64,000 nt of DNA from Pirellulimonas nuda (GTDB taxonomy: Bacteria > Planctomycetota > Planctomycetia > Pirellulales > Lacipirellulaceae). The position numbers were made by a program, and so were the translations under genes. This document shows positions 48,790-57,173 of this stretch, piece by piece. Location: assembly GCF_007750855.1 (NCBI RefSeq), contig NZ_CP036291.1, positions 4,588,001 to 4,652,000 on the forward strand. Direction: 5' to 3'. Within the stretch, counting starts at the first letter, position 1. Each line of letters begins with the position of its first letter. The notes under the pieces are model-generated. The model saw only the letters and a program-made list of their open reading frames with translations. It had not been told where the DNA came from and did no database searches.

Positions 48790-49281
48790 ATGGCGATGAA
48801 CCTCCGACGGGTCGCGGACCTGCTGGTCGTCTCTGCTTTGGTGCTGCTGCTGGTCAACACGTTTCTGGTCACGGGACTGCTGACGCCGGTAGTGGTTCAG
48901 GGGGCGTCGATGACGCCGACGCTCGAACCGGGGCGGCGGGCATGGATCGATCGCAGGTGGGCGGGGGTCCCGCCACAACGGGGCCAAGTAATCGTCCTGC
49001 AATGCCCGAACGACGCAGGCCAGTTGTGCGTAAAGCGGGTACTGGGCCTCCCGGGCGAAACCGTAGAGATCACACGAGACGGCCCGCGGGTCGATGGCCA
49101 AGCGATCGACTGGATGCCTGCCCTCCGGCCCCGGCCGGGCGATTGGGTGCGTTGGAAACTGGGCCCCGACGAGCTGTTTGTCGTGGGAGATAACTGGGCA
49201 CAGTCGCGGGACAGCCGCAACGGGCCGCGGCCGGGAATCCCGCTGCGGCTAGTCGTAGGCGCGGCAATCGGGGTACGCTGA
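48790..49281 (+). CDS. Short signal peptidase I (S26)
   Basis: A 163-residue signal peptidase I. One N-terminal helix (LLVVSALVLLLVNTFLVTGLL) is followed by box B with catalytic Ser40 (GASMTPTL), box D with general base Lys82 (CVKRVLGLPGE), and box E (VGDNWAQSRDSR). It has all boxes in minimal form, with no insertions. It would cut leader peptides of exported proteins. ATG 48790 and ATG 48796 are both possible starts. It is followed at once by a much larger S26 enzyme; the pair suggests division of labour among the many exported proteins. Confidence 0.9.
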   Translation: MAMNLRRVADLLVVSALVLLLVNTFLVTGLLTPVVVQGASMTPTLEPGRRAWIDRRWAGVPPQRGQVIVLQCPNDAGQLCVKRVLGLPGETVEITRDGPRVDGQAIDWMPALRPRPGDWVRWKLGPDELFVVGDNWAQSRDSRNGPRPGIPLRLVVGAAIGVR

Positions 49282-49414
49282 CGGCGACGCTAGCAGCGGC
49301 CGGCCCTTGAGCCCCACGACGACGTTCCGCTGGCAGGGCGAATTGTGCTATGGTCCGGCCCCGCCGCGCATCGGCGAGTCTAACCCCAACTGCGTAGCGG
49401 CGACCGAGAGAGCG

Positions 49415-51379
49415 ATGGCTAAATCCAAACGCCGAGGACCCCGTGGCGGCGCGGCCCCCGTGGGGAACGATCCCCGGGCTGAATCGGCTGCGCCCGCGGC
49501 GACCGGCGCCAAAAAGCCGAAGGGGCAAGCCACGCGTGAAACGGTGGAATCGCTGGTGGTGGCGTTCGTGCTGGCGTTCTTGTTCCGCACGTTCCAGGGC
49601 GAGCCGTTTGTGATCCCCACCGGATCGATGGCGCCCACGCTCATGGGGCAACACTACGACCTCAACTGCCCGCAGTGTGGTCAGCGTCACCGCGCGGGCT
49701 GCAGCGACGAGCACCACGAACGGCTGGCAGGCATGACGCAGAGCGACCGCGCCAGGCACCAAGTCGTGGCGGCCATGTGCCCTTCGTGCCGGTACGTGCA
49801 GCCGGTGCGCCCAGACGATATCCCCGGCAGCGTCCCCGAGACTTCGACCGGTATGCGTTGGGAAGAGCCCCGTCCCGGCGACCGCATCGTCGTCAACAAG
49901 TTCGCCTACTCGTTCGCCGACCCACAACGGTTTGATGTCATTGTCTTCAAGTTCCCGGGCGACACGCGCACGAACTACATCAAGCGTCTGGTAGGCCTGC
50001 CCGGCGAGACGATCCGCATCTTGCAGGGAGACCTGTACGTCACCCCGAAGGACGGAACAGAGTCGATCGCCCGCAAGTCAGGTAGCAAGCTCGCCGTGAT
50101 GCGTCGACTGGTGCACGACACAGAACACGACGCACCGGCGCTCTACGAAGCGGGATGGCCCCTCCGGTGGACCAGCGACGCCGAAGACTGGAAAGCAGAC
50201 GTGAAGGTCAGCGGGAACCGCATGACGCAGCGTTACAACGTTGAAAACCCCACCGAGGACACGTCGTGGCTGCGATACCGCCACACCATCCCCGGCTACG
50301 CGGCGTGGCGCACGGTGCGTGAGTCGCTCGCCCAGGGACAGCCGCGACGATTCGAACCGGGCGAACTGACGACCCTCGTCAAGCCTCACCTAGTGACCGA
50401 CTTCATCGCGTACAACGCAGTTGAACAACGCGGCCCTCAGCCGATTGGCGTACGCACGTCGATCCAAGAACCGTCACTGCAAGGGGTGCAGGACCTTGAC
50501 GTCCCCGAGACCCGGCAGGGCCTCCACTGGGTCGGCGACCTGATCCTCGACGCGACCCTCGACATCAAGTCAGACAGCGGCGCGGTTGTGCTGGAACTGG
50601 TCGAGAGCGGGCAGCACTTCCGCTGCGAGATCGACGTAGCGACAGGCAAGGCGACGCTCAACGTCGAAGCCTTCGAGTCGGGCGCACCGTCGCCCGACGT
50701 CACGTTTTCGGGCGACACGAGCGTCCGTGGGCCTGGCGTCTACGCTTTGCGGTTCGCGAACGTCGACGATCAGCTAAGGCTCTGGGTTGACGGCGACCCC
50801 TCGCCGCTGAGCGGCGACGGCGCCTACGACCCGGTTGTCGTGTTTGGCAGCGCAGGCCCACTCGCCCCACGCACCAGCCCCGTCGACGAGGGCGACCTCT
50901 CCCCGGCGGCTATCGGCCTACGCGGCGCCAGCGCGTCGGTCACCAGCATTGCGCTCCATCGAGACCTCTACTACATCTCAACCAACGCCTCGACCCAAGG
51001 AAGCGAGGGGGTCACCGATTTCCCCGATGGGCTGATCGCCGGGCTCAGGTCGCGCGGGCAACTCGCCGCCCTGGCCACCGACCCCGAACTTTGGTCGATC
51101 TACAACCAGCTCCCATCGGTTGAGTTTTCGATGCAACAATTCGAAGACCCGCAGAACGATCAACTCTTTGTCCTGGGCGACAACAGCGCCGAGAGCGCCG
51201 ACAGCCGCCTCTGGTACGGCGGCGGGAGCGAAGGGGGCCGGCCCGGCGGCCCCTACGTCGAACGCAGGCTGTTGATCGGCAAAGCGGTCGCCGTCTACTG
51301 GCCGCGCGCGCTGGTTAAGATCCCCGGCACCCCCATCCCACTCATCCCCAACTTCGGCGACATGCGGTTTATCCGCTAA
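49415..51379 (+). CDS. lepB: Very large signal peptidase I with zinc-ribbon and LamG-like insertions
   Basis: A 654-residue signal peptidase I, more than twice the family norm. A basic N-terminus and a helix (about 44-58) lead to catalytic Ser71 (TGSMAPTL). Between box B and box D lies a zinc-ribbon-like insert with Cys85, Cys88, Cys122 and Cys125 (CPQC and CPSC). Lys190 is in YIKRLVGLPGE. Then comes about 390 residues of insertion, with a beta-sandwich reminiscent of LamG/concanavalin (about 360-520: DLILDATLDIKSDSGAVVLELVE, GPGVYALRFANVDDQLRLWVDG), before box E GDNSAESADSR at 588-598. The active-site set is complete. Start ATG 49415. The insert may bind glycan or envelope partners, by inference. 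Confidence 0.9.
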   Translation: MAKSKRRGPRGGAAPVGNDPRAESAAPAATGAKKPKGQATRETVESLVVAFVLAFLFRTFQGEPFVIPTGSMAPTLMGQHYDLNCPQCGQRHRAGCSDEHHERLAGMTQSDRARHQVVAAMCPSCRYVQPVRPDDIPGSVPETSTGMRWEEPRPGDRIVVNKFAYSFADPQRFDVIVFKFPGDTRTNYIKRLVGLPGETIRILQGDLYVTPKDGTESIARKSGSKLAVMRRLVHDTEHDAPALYEAGWPLRWTSDAEDWKADVKVSGNRMTQRYNVENPTEDTSWLRYRHTIPGYAAWRTVRESLAQGQPRRFEPGELTTLVKPHLVTDFIAYNAVEQRGPQPIGVRTSIQEPSLQGVQDLDVPETRQGLHWVGDLILDATLDIKSDSGAVVLELVESGQHFRCEIDVATGKATLNVEAFESGAPSPDVTFSGDTSVRGPGVYALRFANVDDQLRLWVDGDPSPLSGDGAYDPVVVFGSAGPLAPRTSPVDEGDLSPAAIGLRGASASVTSIALHRDLYYISTNASTQGSEGVTDFPDGLIAGLRSRGQLAALATDPELWSIYNQLPSVEFSMQQFEDPQNDQLFVLGDNSAESADSRLWYGGGSEGGRPGGPYVERRLLIGKAVAVYWPRALVKIPGTPIPLIPNFGDMRFIR

Positions 51380-51424
51380 CCCGCCCGATCAACCGCCCGC
51401 AGGGGCCTGTCACGGAGGACAGCC

Positions 51425-52165
51425 ATGGCGCTTCTAGAAACACGCGGACTGGTCAAGAGCTACGGTCGACGGCGGGTGGTCGACGGCGTCGAGTTCGAGG
51501 TCGAGCAGGGAGAGATCGTCGGCCTGCTCGGACCCAACGGCGCAGGGAAGACGACTTCCTTCCGCATGACCTGCGGCATGGTGGCCCCCGACGCCGGCAG
51601 CGTCCGCCTCAACGGCAAGGACGTCACCCGTTGGCCGATGTACCTCCGTGCCAAAGAAGGGGGCATGGGGTACCTGGCTCAAGAGTCCAGCGTGTTCCGC
51701 AAGCTCTCCGTGCAGAACAACCTGCTCGGGGTCATGGAGCTGCTAGGGATGGATCGGCGCACTCGGCGCCTCCGCTGCGACGAGCTGCTTGAACAGTTTG
51801 GCATCGATAAGCTCCGCCATTCCAAGGCAATGAGCCTCTCCGGCGGCGAACGGAGGCGGCTCGAGATCGCCCGCTGCTTGGTCTCCGAGCCCAAGATCAT
51901 CCTGCTCGACGAGCCGTTCACCGGCATCGACCCGGTGACCATCGACAACATCCAAGGGATCGTCCGCGACCTGCGCGACCGCGGGATCTCGATCTTGATC
52001 ACAGACCACCAGGTCCGCGAAACGCTGGAAATCACCGACCGCAGTTACGTGGTTCGCGCAGGCCAAGTGCTATGCCACGGCACCCCTCGCCAAGTGCTGT
52101 CCGACCCCGACGCCCGCCGCTACTACTTCGGCGAAGGGATCGAGATGAACCTCGGCGCCGCCTAG
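51425..52165 (+). CDS. lptB: Lipopolysaccharide-export ABC ATPase LptB
   Basis: A 246-residue ABC ATPase. Walker A GPNGAGKT (36-43), Q-loop LAQESSVFRKLSVQNN (typical of LptB), signature LSGGERRRLEIAR, Walker B IILLDEPFTGIDP and the H-loop TDHQ are all present. In the Lpt machine it powers LPS transport from the inner membrane to the outer membrane, and needs LptF/G and LptC, not present here. GGAGG lies just upstream of ATG 51425. Position behind two signal peptidases suggests an envelope-biogenesis operon. Its presence supports a Gram-negative-type outer membrane. Confidence 0.94.
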   Translation: MALLETRGLVKSYGRRRVVDGVEFEVEQGEIVGLLGPNGAGKTTSFRMTCGMVAPDAGSVRLNGKDVTRWPMYLRAKEGGMGYLAQESSVFRKLSVQNNLLGVMELLGMDRRTRRLRCDELLEQFGIDKLRHSKAMSLSGGERRRLEIARCLVSEPKIILLDEPFTGIDPVTIDNIQGIVRDLRDRGISILITDHQVRETLEITDRSYVVRAGQVLCHGTPRQVLSDPDARRYYFGEGIEMNLGAA

Positions 52166-52227
52166 TCACCAGCCCTCCGGGGCGCGATACTGGGCAGTTC
52201 ACCTACAAGAGCCTCTCCCCTTAAGCC

Positions 52228-52872
52228 ATGCCGTCGCCCCCCCCATCCGCCGCCGGAGTCAAGATCGTCCACGACGCGGTCGGAAGGCCGATCGCATTGA
52301 AAAGCCCCGGGTTTGCAGCGCTGCTGTCGTGGCTCGTGCCGGGCCTCGGCCAGATGTACCAGGGACGCACCGGCAAAGGGATTCTGTTCTTTTTGTGCAT
52401 CGGAGGCACGTTTCTGTTCGGCCTGATGGTGGGTGGCGGACGCGTCGCGTACGCATCGCAGCTCCCCATTACCCCGTCGCCCGTTGGCTTCGTGCAGGAC
52501 CGCTGGCCGTTCCTCTGCCAAGCGGGAATCGGCGCCTTCGCGATCCCGGCGATCGTGGCGCGTCAGTTCGAGATCCAAGGCAAGCCCCCGTTGCCGGGCG
52601 AGCTGTTCCGCCCCCCCGGCCTCGCCGGGCAGGGGCAGTTCACCACCGCCGACGGCGCGGGCGCTACGGTGTTCCACCCCGACGAGTTCGCGCAGTGGAA
52701 CTATGAGCTCGGCTACCGTTTCGAACTCGGCACCATCTTCACCGTGATTGCCGGGTTACTAAACATCCTGGCGGTATACGACGCGCACGACGGCCCGTTG
52801 GTGCTCTCCGAGCGCAAGCCCAAATCGCCGAAGCCATCGCCCGACAACGCTCCGGAAGATCCGCCCACGTAA
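52228..52872 (+). CDS. Conserved membrane protein (DUF6677-like)
   Basis: A 214-residue protein. A soluble N-terminus with KSPGFAALLSWLVPGLGQMYQGRTGKGILFFLCIGGTFLF resembles the TM2-type helix pair (PGLGQxYxGRxxKG). Further helices lie near 95-110 and at about 165-185. The C-terminal 25 residues are charged and Pro-rich. From memory it resembles the DUF6677 family found next to lptB in planctomycetes. No catalytic motif is seen. A membrane-assembly role is a guess from context. Confidence 0.75.
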   Translation: MPSPPPSAAGVKIVHDAVGRPIALKSPGFAALLSWLVPGLGQMYQGRTGKGILFFLCIGGTFLFGLMVGGGRVAYASQLPITPSPVGFVQDRWPFLCQAGIGAFAIPAIVARQFEIQGKPPLPGELFRPPGLAGQGQFTTADGAGATVFHPDEFAQWNYELGYRFELGTIFTVIAGLLNILAVYDAHDGPLVLSERKPKSPKPSPDNAPEDPPT

Positions 52873-52893
52873 CCGCAAGCACCGCGTCCACTC

Positions 52894-53094
52894 ATGCTCC
52901 TCCCCCTCGCTTCCGACCTGATGCGCATGTGGTACGCGGCGCCGCTGATCGTCACGGTCAGCCTCGCCTACGCGGCCACACGTCACGAGCAGCCGGCAGA
53001 AATCCTTGCGCACGCCGCCCGCTTCGGTGGCTGGATCGTGGTGTTCATGGTCCTCTTCTTCGCCCTGCTACAGGCGGCGACTTGGTGGACCTAG
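52894..53094 (+). CDS. Small two-helix membrane protein
   Basis: A 66-residue protein with two hydrophobic helices (MWYAAPLIVTVSLAYAAT and GGWIVVFMVLFFALLQAATWW), 21 bases after the DUF6677-like gene. Same orientation and close spacing suggest it is the last gene of the envelope run. No family is recognised. A gene is supported by operon position, hydrophobic pattern and a clean start. Confidence 0.65.
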   Translation: MLLPLASDLMRMWYAAPLIVTVSLAYAATRHEQPAEILAHAARFGGWIVVFMVLFFALLQAATWWT

Positions 53095-53127
53095 AGCCAC
53101 GGACGCGGCGGTGGCGCCCCAACCCGC

Positions 53128-53157
53128 TTGCAGCAGCCAGCCATCGCGTTCTATGCT
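53128..53157 (+). promoter_or_regulatory. Probable promoter of tRNA-Arg
   Basis: TTGCAG (53128-53133), an 18-base spacer, then TATGCT (53152-53157) lie 15 bases upstream of the tRNA 5' end, a fitting sigma-70-type arrangement. Confidence 0.4.
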
Positions 53158-53172
53158 CAGGCAACACAAGAT

Positions 53173-53246
53173 GCGTCCGTAGCTCAATTGGATAGAGCAC
53201 TGGTCTTCGGAACCAGGGGTTGGGGGTTCGAGTCCCTCCGGGCGTG
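53173..53246 (+). tRNA. tRNA-Arg (anticodon UCG)
   Basis: A cloverleaf can be drawn: acceptor GCGTCCG with CGGGCGT, D-arm GCTC-n9-GAGC, anticodon arm CTGGT-CTTCGGA-ACCAG with anticodon TCG, and T-arm GGGGG-TTCGAGT-CCCTC. The discriminator is G and the CCA end is not encoded. It is followed 18 bases later by a transposase relic, so the 3' side has been a site of insertion. Confidence 0.93.
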
Positions 53247-53263
53247 CTTCCCTTATACGCTTT

Positions 53264-54113
53264 CTAGTTTGAAGTAGCGCGATCGAGGTAGGGAGCTGCG
53301 CAGACCGAACGGACGAGGTCCTGGTCGGGGACGGCGACGCGCCATGCAGCCATGGCGGCCGCTTCGAGGGCGTCGTAGTCGGCGTAGGCGCGGTTGCTCC
53401 AGAAGCAGCTCTTGAGGTGGCGCCAGAGGTTCTCGATCGGGTTGAGCTCGGGGCTGTAGGGGGGCAGCCTCACCAGCGTCGCGTTCTCCGGCACACGCAG
53501 GGCGCCCGCTGTGTGCCCGTGAGTCTTGCTTGGGCTGCGCCGTCCCAGATCATCACGGCGTGCTCCGCGTCGGGGATGGTCTTGGCGAACAGCTCCAAGA
53601 ACGAATTGATGATCTGCGTGTTCAGCTGCGGGCTGAGGAGCCCTTCGGCGTGTCCCGCCGAGCTCCAGTAGACGCTGGGGGGCACACGGCGCCGATCACC
53701 CACAGGTACTCGTACTCGGTCTGACGCACCGCTGTTGGCCGCGAGCCCTTCTCGGCCCAGACGTTGGTGTTGGTCCCCTGCTGGCCGAACCGCGACTCGT
53801 CCTGGAAGTAGACCCGCAGCACCGAGCAGACCTCGTCCCCTTCGGCCGGCCCGGCTTCAATCCGCTGGCGGAACGCGGCCTCTTGCTCGGCGTCGATCGG
53901 CAGCCGCGGCTCGCGCCCCCGCCGATCGTCGAGGCCCGCCAGGCCCTCGGCGTTGTAGCGGGCGGCCCACCGCTGGCAGATGCGACGCGACAGCCCCACC
54001 GCCGTGGCGATCGCCGGGGCGGTCCAGCCCTCCAAGCCCAGCAGCACGATCCGCAGCCGCTGGAACCGGCCGACGTCTTTCTCTGCCCGCGCTGCCCCCC
54101 TGCTGCCGCGAGC
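53264..54113 (-). pseudogene. Decayed IS630-family transposase
   Basis: Three minus-strand reading frames together spell an IS630/Tc1-type transposase. The first (open from 54113; inner GTG at 54047) has the helix-turn-helix TAPAIATAVGLSRRICQRWAAR and the first catalytic Asp in YFQDESRFGQQG. The second has the second Asp in VMIWDGA. The third has the Glu in PELNPIENLWRHLKS. Joining them needs two -1 frame changes at C-runs (near 53680 and 53540). The segment usually found between DEVCS and VLRVYF seems deleted (about 75 residues by memory of relatives), and VCPP is followed by extra residues. The 5' end is not clear and no terminal inverted repeats were found. It is probably inactive. Confidence 0.8.
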
Positions 54114-54165
54114 TCAACCCGAACGACATTGTCTCGCGGCGCTTCAAGAGCTGCCGGCCCCCGGG

Positions 54166-55308
54166 CTACTCGCCGAACTGGAACGATTGACGTGCGGCCT
54201 GCGCGCGGACTGCCTCAACGATCGCCTCGTCCAGAAGGTTGCCCCCTTTGTCGGCCAGCTTGGCCCGCTCGGCGGCGACGAACTTCGCCCGCTCGGCAGA
54301 CAGCTGCTTGATCTTGGCCTGGACGTCCCTACGCTGCGTGGTCAGCTCGGCGATCCGTTTGCCCAGCTCCTCGGCAGGCAGGCCGCGTAGTTCCTCGGGC
54401 AGCTCGTCCTGCTTGAGCTTCGACAGCTCTACCTTCTTCTCGCTCACCGCGTCTACCAGGTCCCAGGCGGCGTTGTTGTACAGCCGGCCCGCCTTGGCGG
54501 CGATGCGGGCGCTAGCGGCGGCCGGCGTGGCCGCTGCGGCGTTAGTGTCCTGCTCCTTCTGGCGTTCGAGCGCCTCCTCGCGGGCGGGAGCGGCGCCGTA
54601 CGCACAGTAGGTAGCGTTGAGCTGCTGGTTCAGCTCGGCGAGCCGCTGGTCCTGCGGCGCGGGGATGTGCGGCTCCTGGCCGTCTTGGTCGATGTGCATG
54701 TAGCTGCCGTCGGCCAGCTTGGCGCCCTCGGCCCACATCTCGGCGACCCCCTGGTCGTAGCCGCCGCAGTGGATCGTGCTGACCGTGATGTTGTGGTTGG
54801 CCGCGTCGTGGCACGCCTCTTGGTAGTCAACCGGCCCCTGGGTGAAGGGCTCGTTGCCGGCGATGAAGATGGACCGCAGGTCGGCGTGCTCGCTGCTCCA
54901 CTCCAGCTCCTGCACCGCTCGGCTGATCACCTGCCCGCAGTACTCGCTGCCGCCGTTGGTCGTCAGTGCGAACAGCTCCTCGGAGATCTTGTCGAGGTCC
55001 CGTGTCAGCGGCATGACCTGGCGGAAAAAGCCCTCCTCGCCCGAGAGGCGATCGTTCCCGTACTCGTACAGGGCGACGTACACGTCGGCGTGCTGGCCGC
55101 CACGTTTGGCGGACTCGAACTCTCCGACGATCTTCCACAGCTTGGTCTGCGCCTGGCTGATCAGGCCGTTCATGCTGCTGCTGGTGTCCAGCAGCAGGGC
55201 CAGCTCGATGCGGGGCTTGGCCGCGGGCTTGGCAGGGGCCTCCGCGGCAAGAAGGGACGATTGGGGCAGAAACACAAACAGTGCCAGCAGCAGGAGTTGG
55301 GAGACCAT
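54166..55308 (-). CDS. Exported VWA-domain protein with coiled-coil tail
   Basis: A 380-residue exported protein. ATG 55308 gives a signal peptide (LLLLALFVFLPQSSLLAAEA). Residues about 32-230 are a von Willebrand A domain with the metal site DTSSSMNGL and later NGGSEYCGQVISRA. A linker follows (AYGAAPAREEALERQKEQD), then a helical, coiled-coil-like C-terminus (about 260-380: KKVELSKLKQDELPEELRGLPAEELGKRIAELTTQR, in heptad-like pattern). Such proteins bind partners through the metal site; the partner is unknown. The IS630 relic lies just past its 3' end but does not interrupt it. Confidence 0.85.
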   Translation of the reverse strand: MVSQLLLLALFVFLPQSSLLAAEAPAKPAAKPRIELALLLDTSSSMNGLISQAQTKLWKIVGEFESAKRGGQHADVYVALYEYGNDRLSGEEGFFRQVMPLTRDLDKISEELFALTTNGGSEYCGQVISRAVQELEWSSEHADLRSIFIAGNEPFTQGPVDYQEACHDAANHNITVSTIHCGGYDQGVAEMWAEGAKLADGSYMHIDQDGQEPHIPAPQDQRLAELNQQLNATYCAYGAAPAREEALERQKEQDTNAAAATPAAASARIAAKAGRLYNNAAWDLVDAVSEKKVELSKLKQDELPEELRGLPAEELGKRIAELTTQRRDVQAKIKQLSAERAKFVAAERAKLADKGGNLLDEAIVEAVRAQAARQSFQFGE

Positions 55309-55675
55309 CGGATTGTTCCATGGTTGGGGGAGAAGACCGCGAGCCCACACAGCCTACGGTGACGCCTACCCGTTCCGACGCCGCGGGCCCGGGTTTGGTT
55401 CCCTGTTTGTGGGCCTCGCTCATCGCGAAATTGATTGATATCCTCGTCACCCACCCCGTTCTGTGGCGCCTGCTGCACCCAACCTCTGTGTCGCCACTGG
55501 GGCAGGAGGGTTAGTTTCGGGCATAGAATCGGCTCGCACGCCGACGAAGAAGCGATCCCCGCAGCTTGCCCAAGGAGTCATCGCGGAGCGGGCGGCCTGC
55601 TATAATCCTCGGCAAGTCGGGCGCCGCCGTTGCTCCGACTGTTCACAATCCGTCTTCCTACTCAGGAACTTGCCG
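55309..55675. promoter_or_regulatory. 367-base divergent gap with a TATAAT box
   Basis: It separates the VWA gene (minus) and the PQQ-repeat gene (plus). A consensus -10 TATAAT lies at 55601-55606, 70 bases before ATG 55676, with no good -35 at 17 bases upstream. No gene is seen in the gap. Confidence 0.35.
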
Positions 55676-56926
55676 ATGACCCCTCGCCGCTCCACGCTTA
55701 CTGCCGTGCTGCTCGTGCTGATTGCTTCAACGTCACGGGGGGAAAACTGGCCGCATTGGCGGGGCGACGGGGGCAACGGGGTCTCCACCACCGCTGCTCC
55801 CCCGACCGAGTGGTCCGACACCAAGAACGTGAAGTGGAAAGCAGAGATACCGGGGCGTGGCTCCGGCTCGCCCATCGTTTGGGAAGACCGCGTGTTCGTG
55901 GTCACCAGCGTGCCTGCCCAGGGGGGCGGGGGCGGCGCGCTCGACTTTATCGTGATGTGCCTCAGCCGGGATGACGGCAAGATCCTTTGGCAGCGGACCG
56001 CCACGACGGGGACGCCGCACGAGGGGACCCACGTCACCAACAACTTCGCCTCGGCGTCGCCCACAACCGACGGCCAGCATGTTTACGCCCATTTTGGCTC
56101 TCAGGGGCTCTACTGCTTCACCATGGATGGCCAGCCGGTGTGGGGCCGCGACTTCGGCGACATGGCGACCCGCAACGAGTTCGGCGAGGGGAGCTCGCCT
56201 ACCCTCGCTGGCGACACGATCATTGTGCCTTGGGACCACGAGGGCCAATCGTATCTCTACGCGCTGAACAAGCAGGACGGGGAGATCCGCTGGCAAGTGG
56301 AGCGCGACGAACCCACGAACTGGTCTACCCCATTGGTGGTGGAACATGACGGGCGGAAGCAGGTGGTGATGAACGGCGAGAACTACGCCCGCGCGTACGA
56401 CCTCGACACGGGCGAGGAACTGTGGCGCTGCGGCGGCCAGACCCAGCGACCGGCGGCGTCGGCCGTGGCGATGGGCGACAAAGTGTTCGTGACCAGCGGC
56501 TTCCGGGGGTCGTTCTTGGGCGCTTTCGAGCTCGGCGGCCGGGGCGACATCCAGGGGACCCCCAGCGTGCTGTGGACCAAGGGGCGCGACACCCCCGACG
56601 TCGCCTCTCCGCTGCTATCGGGCGGTCGACTGTACTACTACAAGGCGAAGACCGGCATCCTGACCTGCCTCGACGCCGCGAACGGCGAGCCCCACTACGC
56701 CTCGCAACGCACGCGTCTGCAAACGACCTACGCCTCGCCCGTCGCGGCCGGCGGCCACGTCTATCTTTCCGACCGCGATGGCGTGACCGTCGTGATTAAG
56801 GACGCCGACGAATTCCAAGTGGTCGCCACGAACAACATCGGCGAGGCCATCGACGCCACGCCGGCCCCGGTCGACAAGCAACTCTTTATCCGTGGCGAGC
56901 GGAACCTGTTTTGCATCGAAGAGTAA
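55676..56926 (+). CDS. Exported PQQ-repeat beta-propeller protein
   Basis: A 416-residue exported protein. ATG 55676 has AGGAA upstream and a signal peptide (LTAVLLVLIASTSRG). It continues with ENWPHWRGDGGNGVSTT, the usual start of planctomycete PQQ-binding-like propellers. Blades repeat the DGxxxW pattern: DDGKILWQ, MDGQPVWGR, QDGEIRWQ, DTGEELWR. No Trp-docking active site of alcohol dehydrogenases is seen, so it may be a structural or BamB-like propeller rather than an enzyme. It converges with the DUF1501 gene over 247 bases that show no gene. Confidence 0.85.
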   Translation: MTPRRSTLTAVLLVLIASTSRGENWPHWRGDGGNGVSTTAAPPTEWSDTKNVKWKAEIPGRGSGSPIVWEDRVFVVTSVPAQGGGGGALDFIVMCLSRDDGKILWQRTATTGTPHEGTHVTNNFASASPTTDGQHVYAHFGSQGLYCFTMDGQPVWGRDFGDMATRNEFGEGSSPTLAGDTIIVPWDHEGQSYLYALNKQDGEIRWQVERDEPTNWSTPLVVEHDGRKQVVMNGENYARAYDLDTGEELWRCGGQTQRPAASAVAMGDKVFVTSGFRGSFLGAFELGGRGDIQGTPSVLWTKGRDTPDVASPLLSGGRLYYYKAKTGILTCLDAANGEPHYASQRTRLQTTYASPVAAGGHVYLSDRDGVTVVIKDADEFQVVATNNIGEAIDATPAPVDKQLFIRGERNLFCIEE

Positions 56927-57173
56927 CGGTGCTAAAAGGTCGACTCGTCGAGCCGAGGAGTCCAAACTCCGTGCCCAGATCAGTGATCCACACCAAGGGT
57001 GTCTGGAGAGAGAATCCAGTGGCCTGCGTCGGCGTCTGAGCCGGTGCTCCCGCCCGGCTCCAGCGTGCAGGCCTTGGCGTTTTTTCGGGACAAACACCGC
57101 AGGAGCAGCGAGCGTAGAAATGCGTTGGGCAGTGGGCCCGTGCGGGTCCTGGGGCCGCGCTGCGGATTGGCGG

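Noticed and set aside
54100..54190. Terminal inverted repeat of the IS630 element on its transposase 5' side
   Set aside because: No sequence here pairs with the region just right of the tRNA (53247-53275), so the ends could not be defined.
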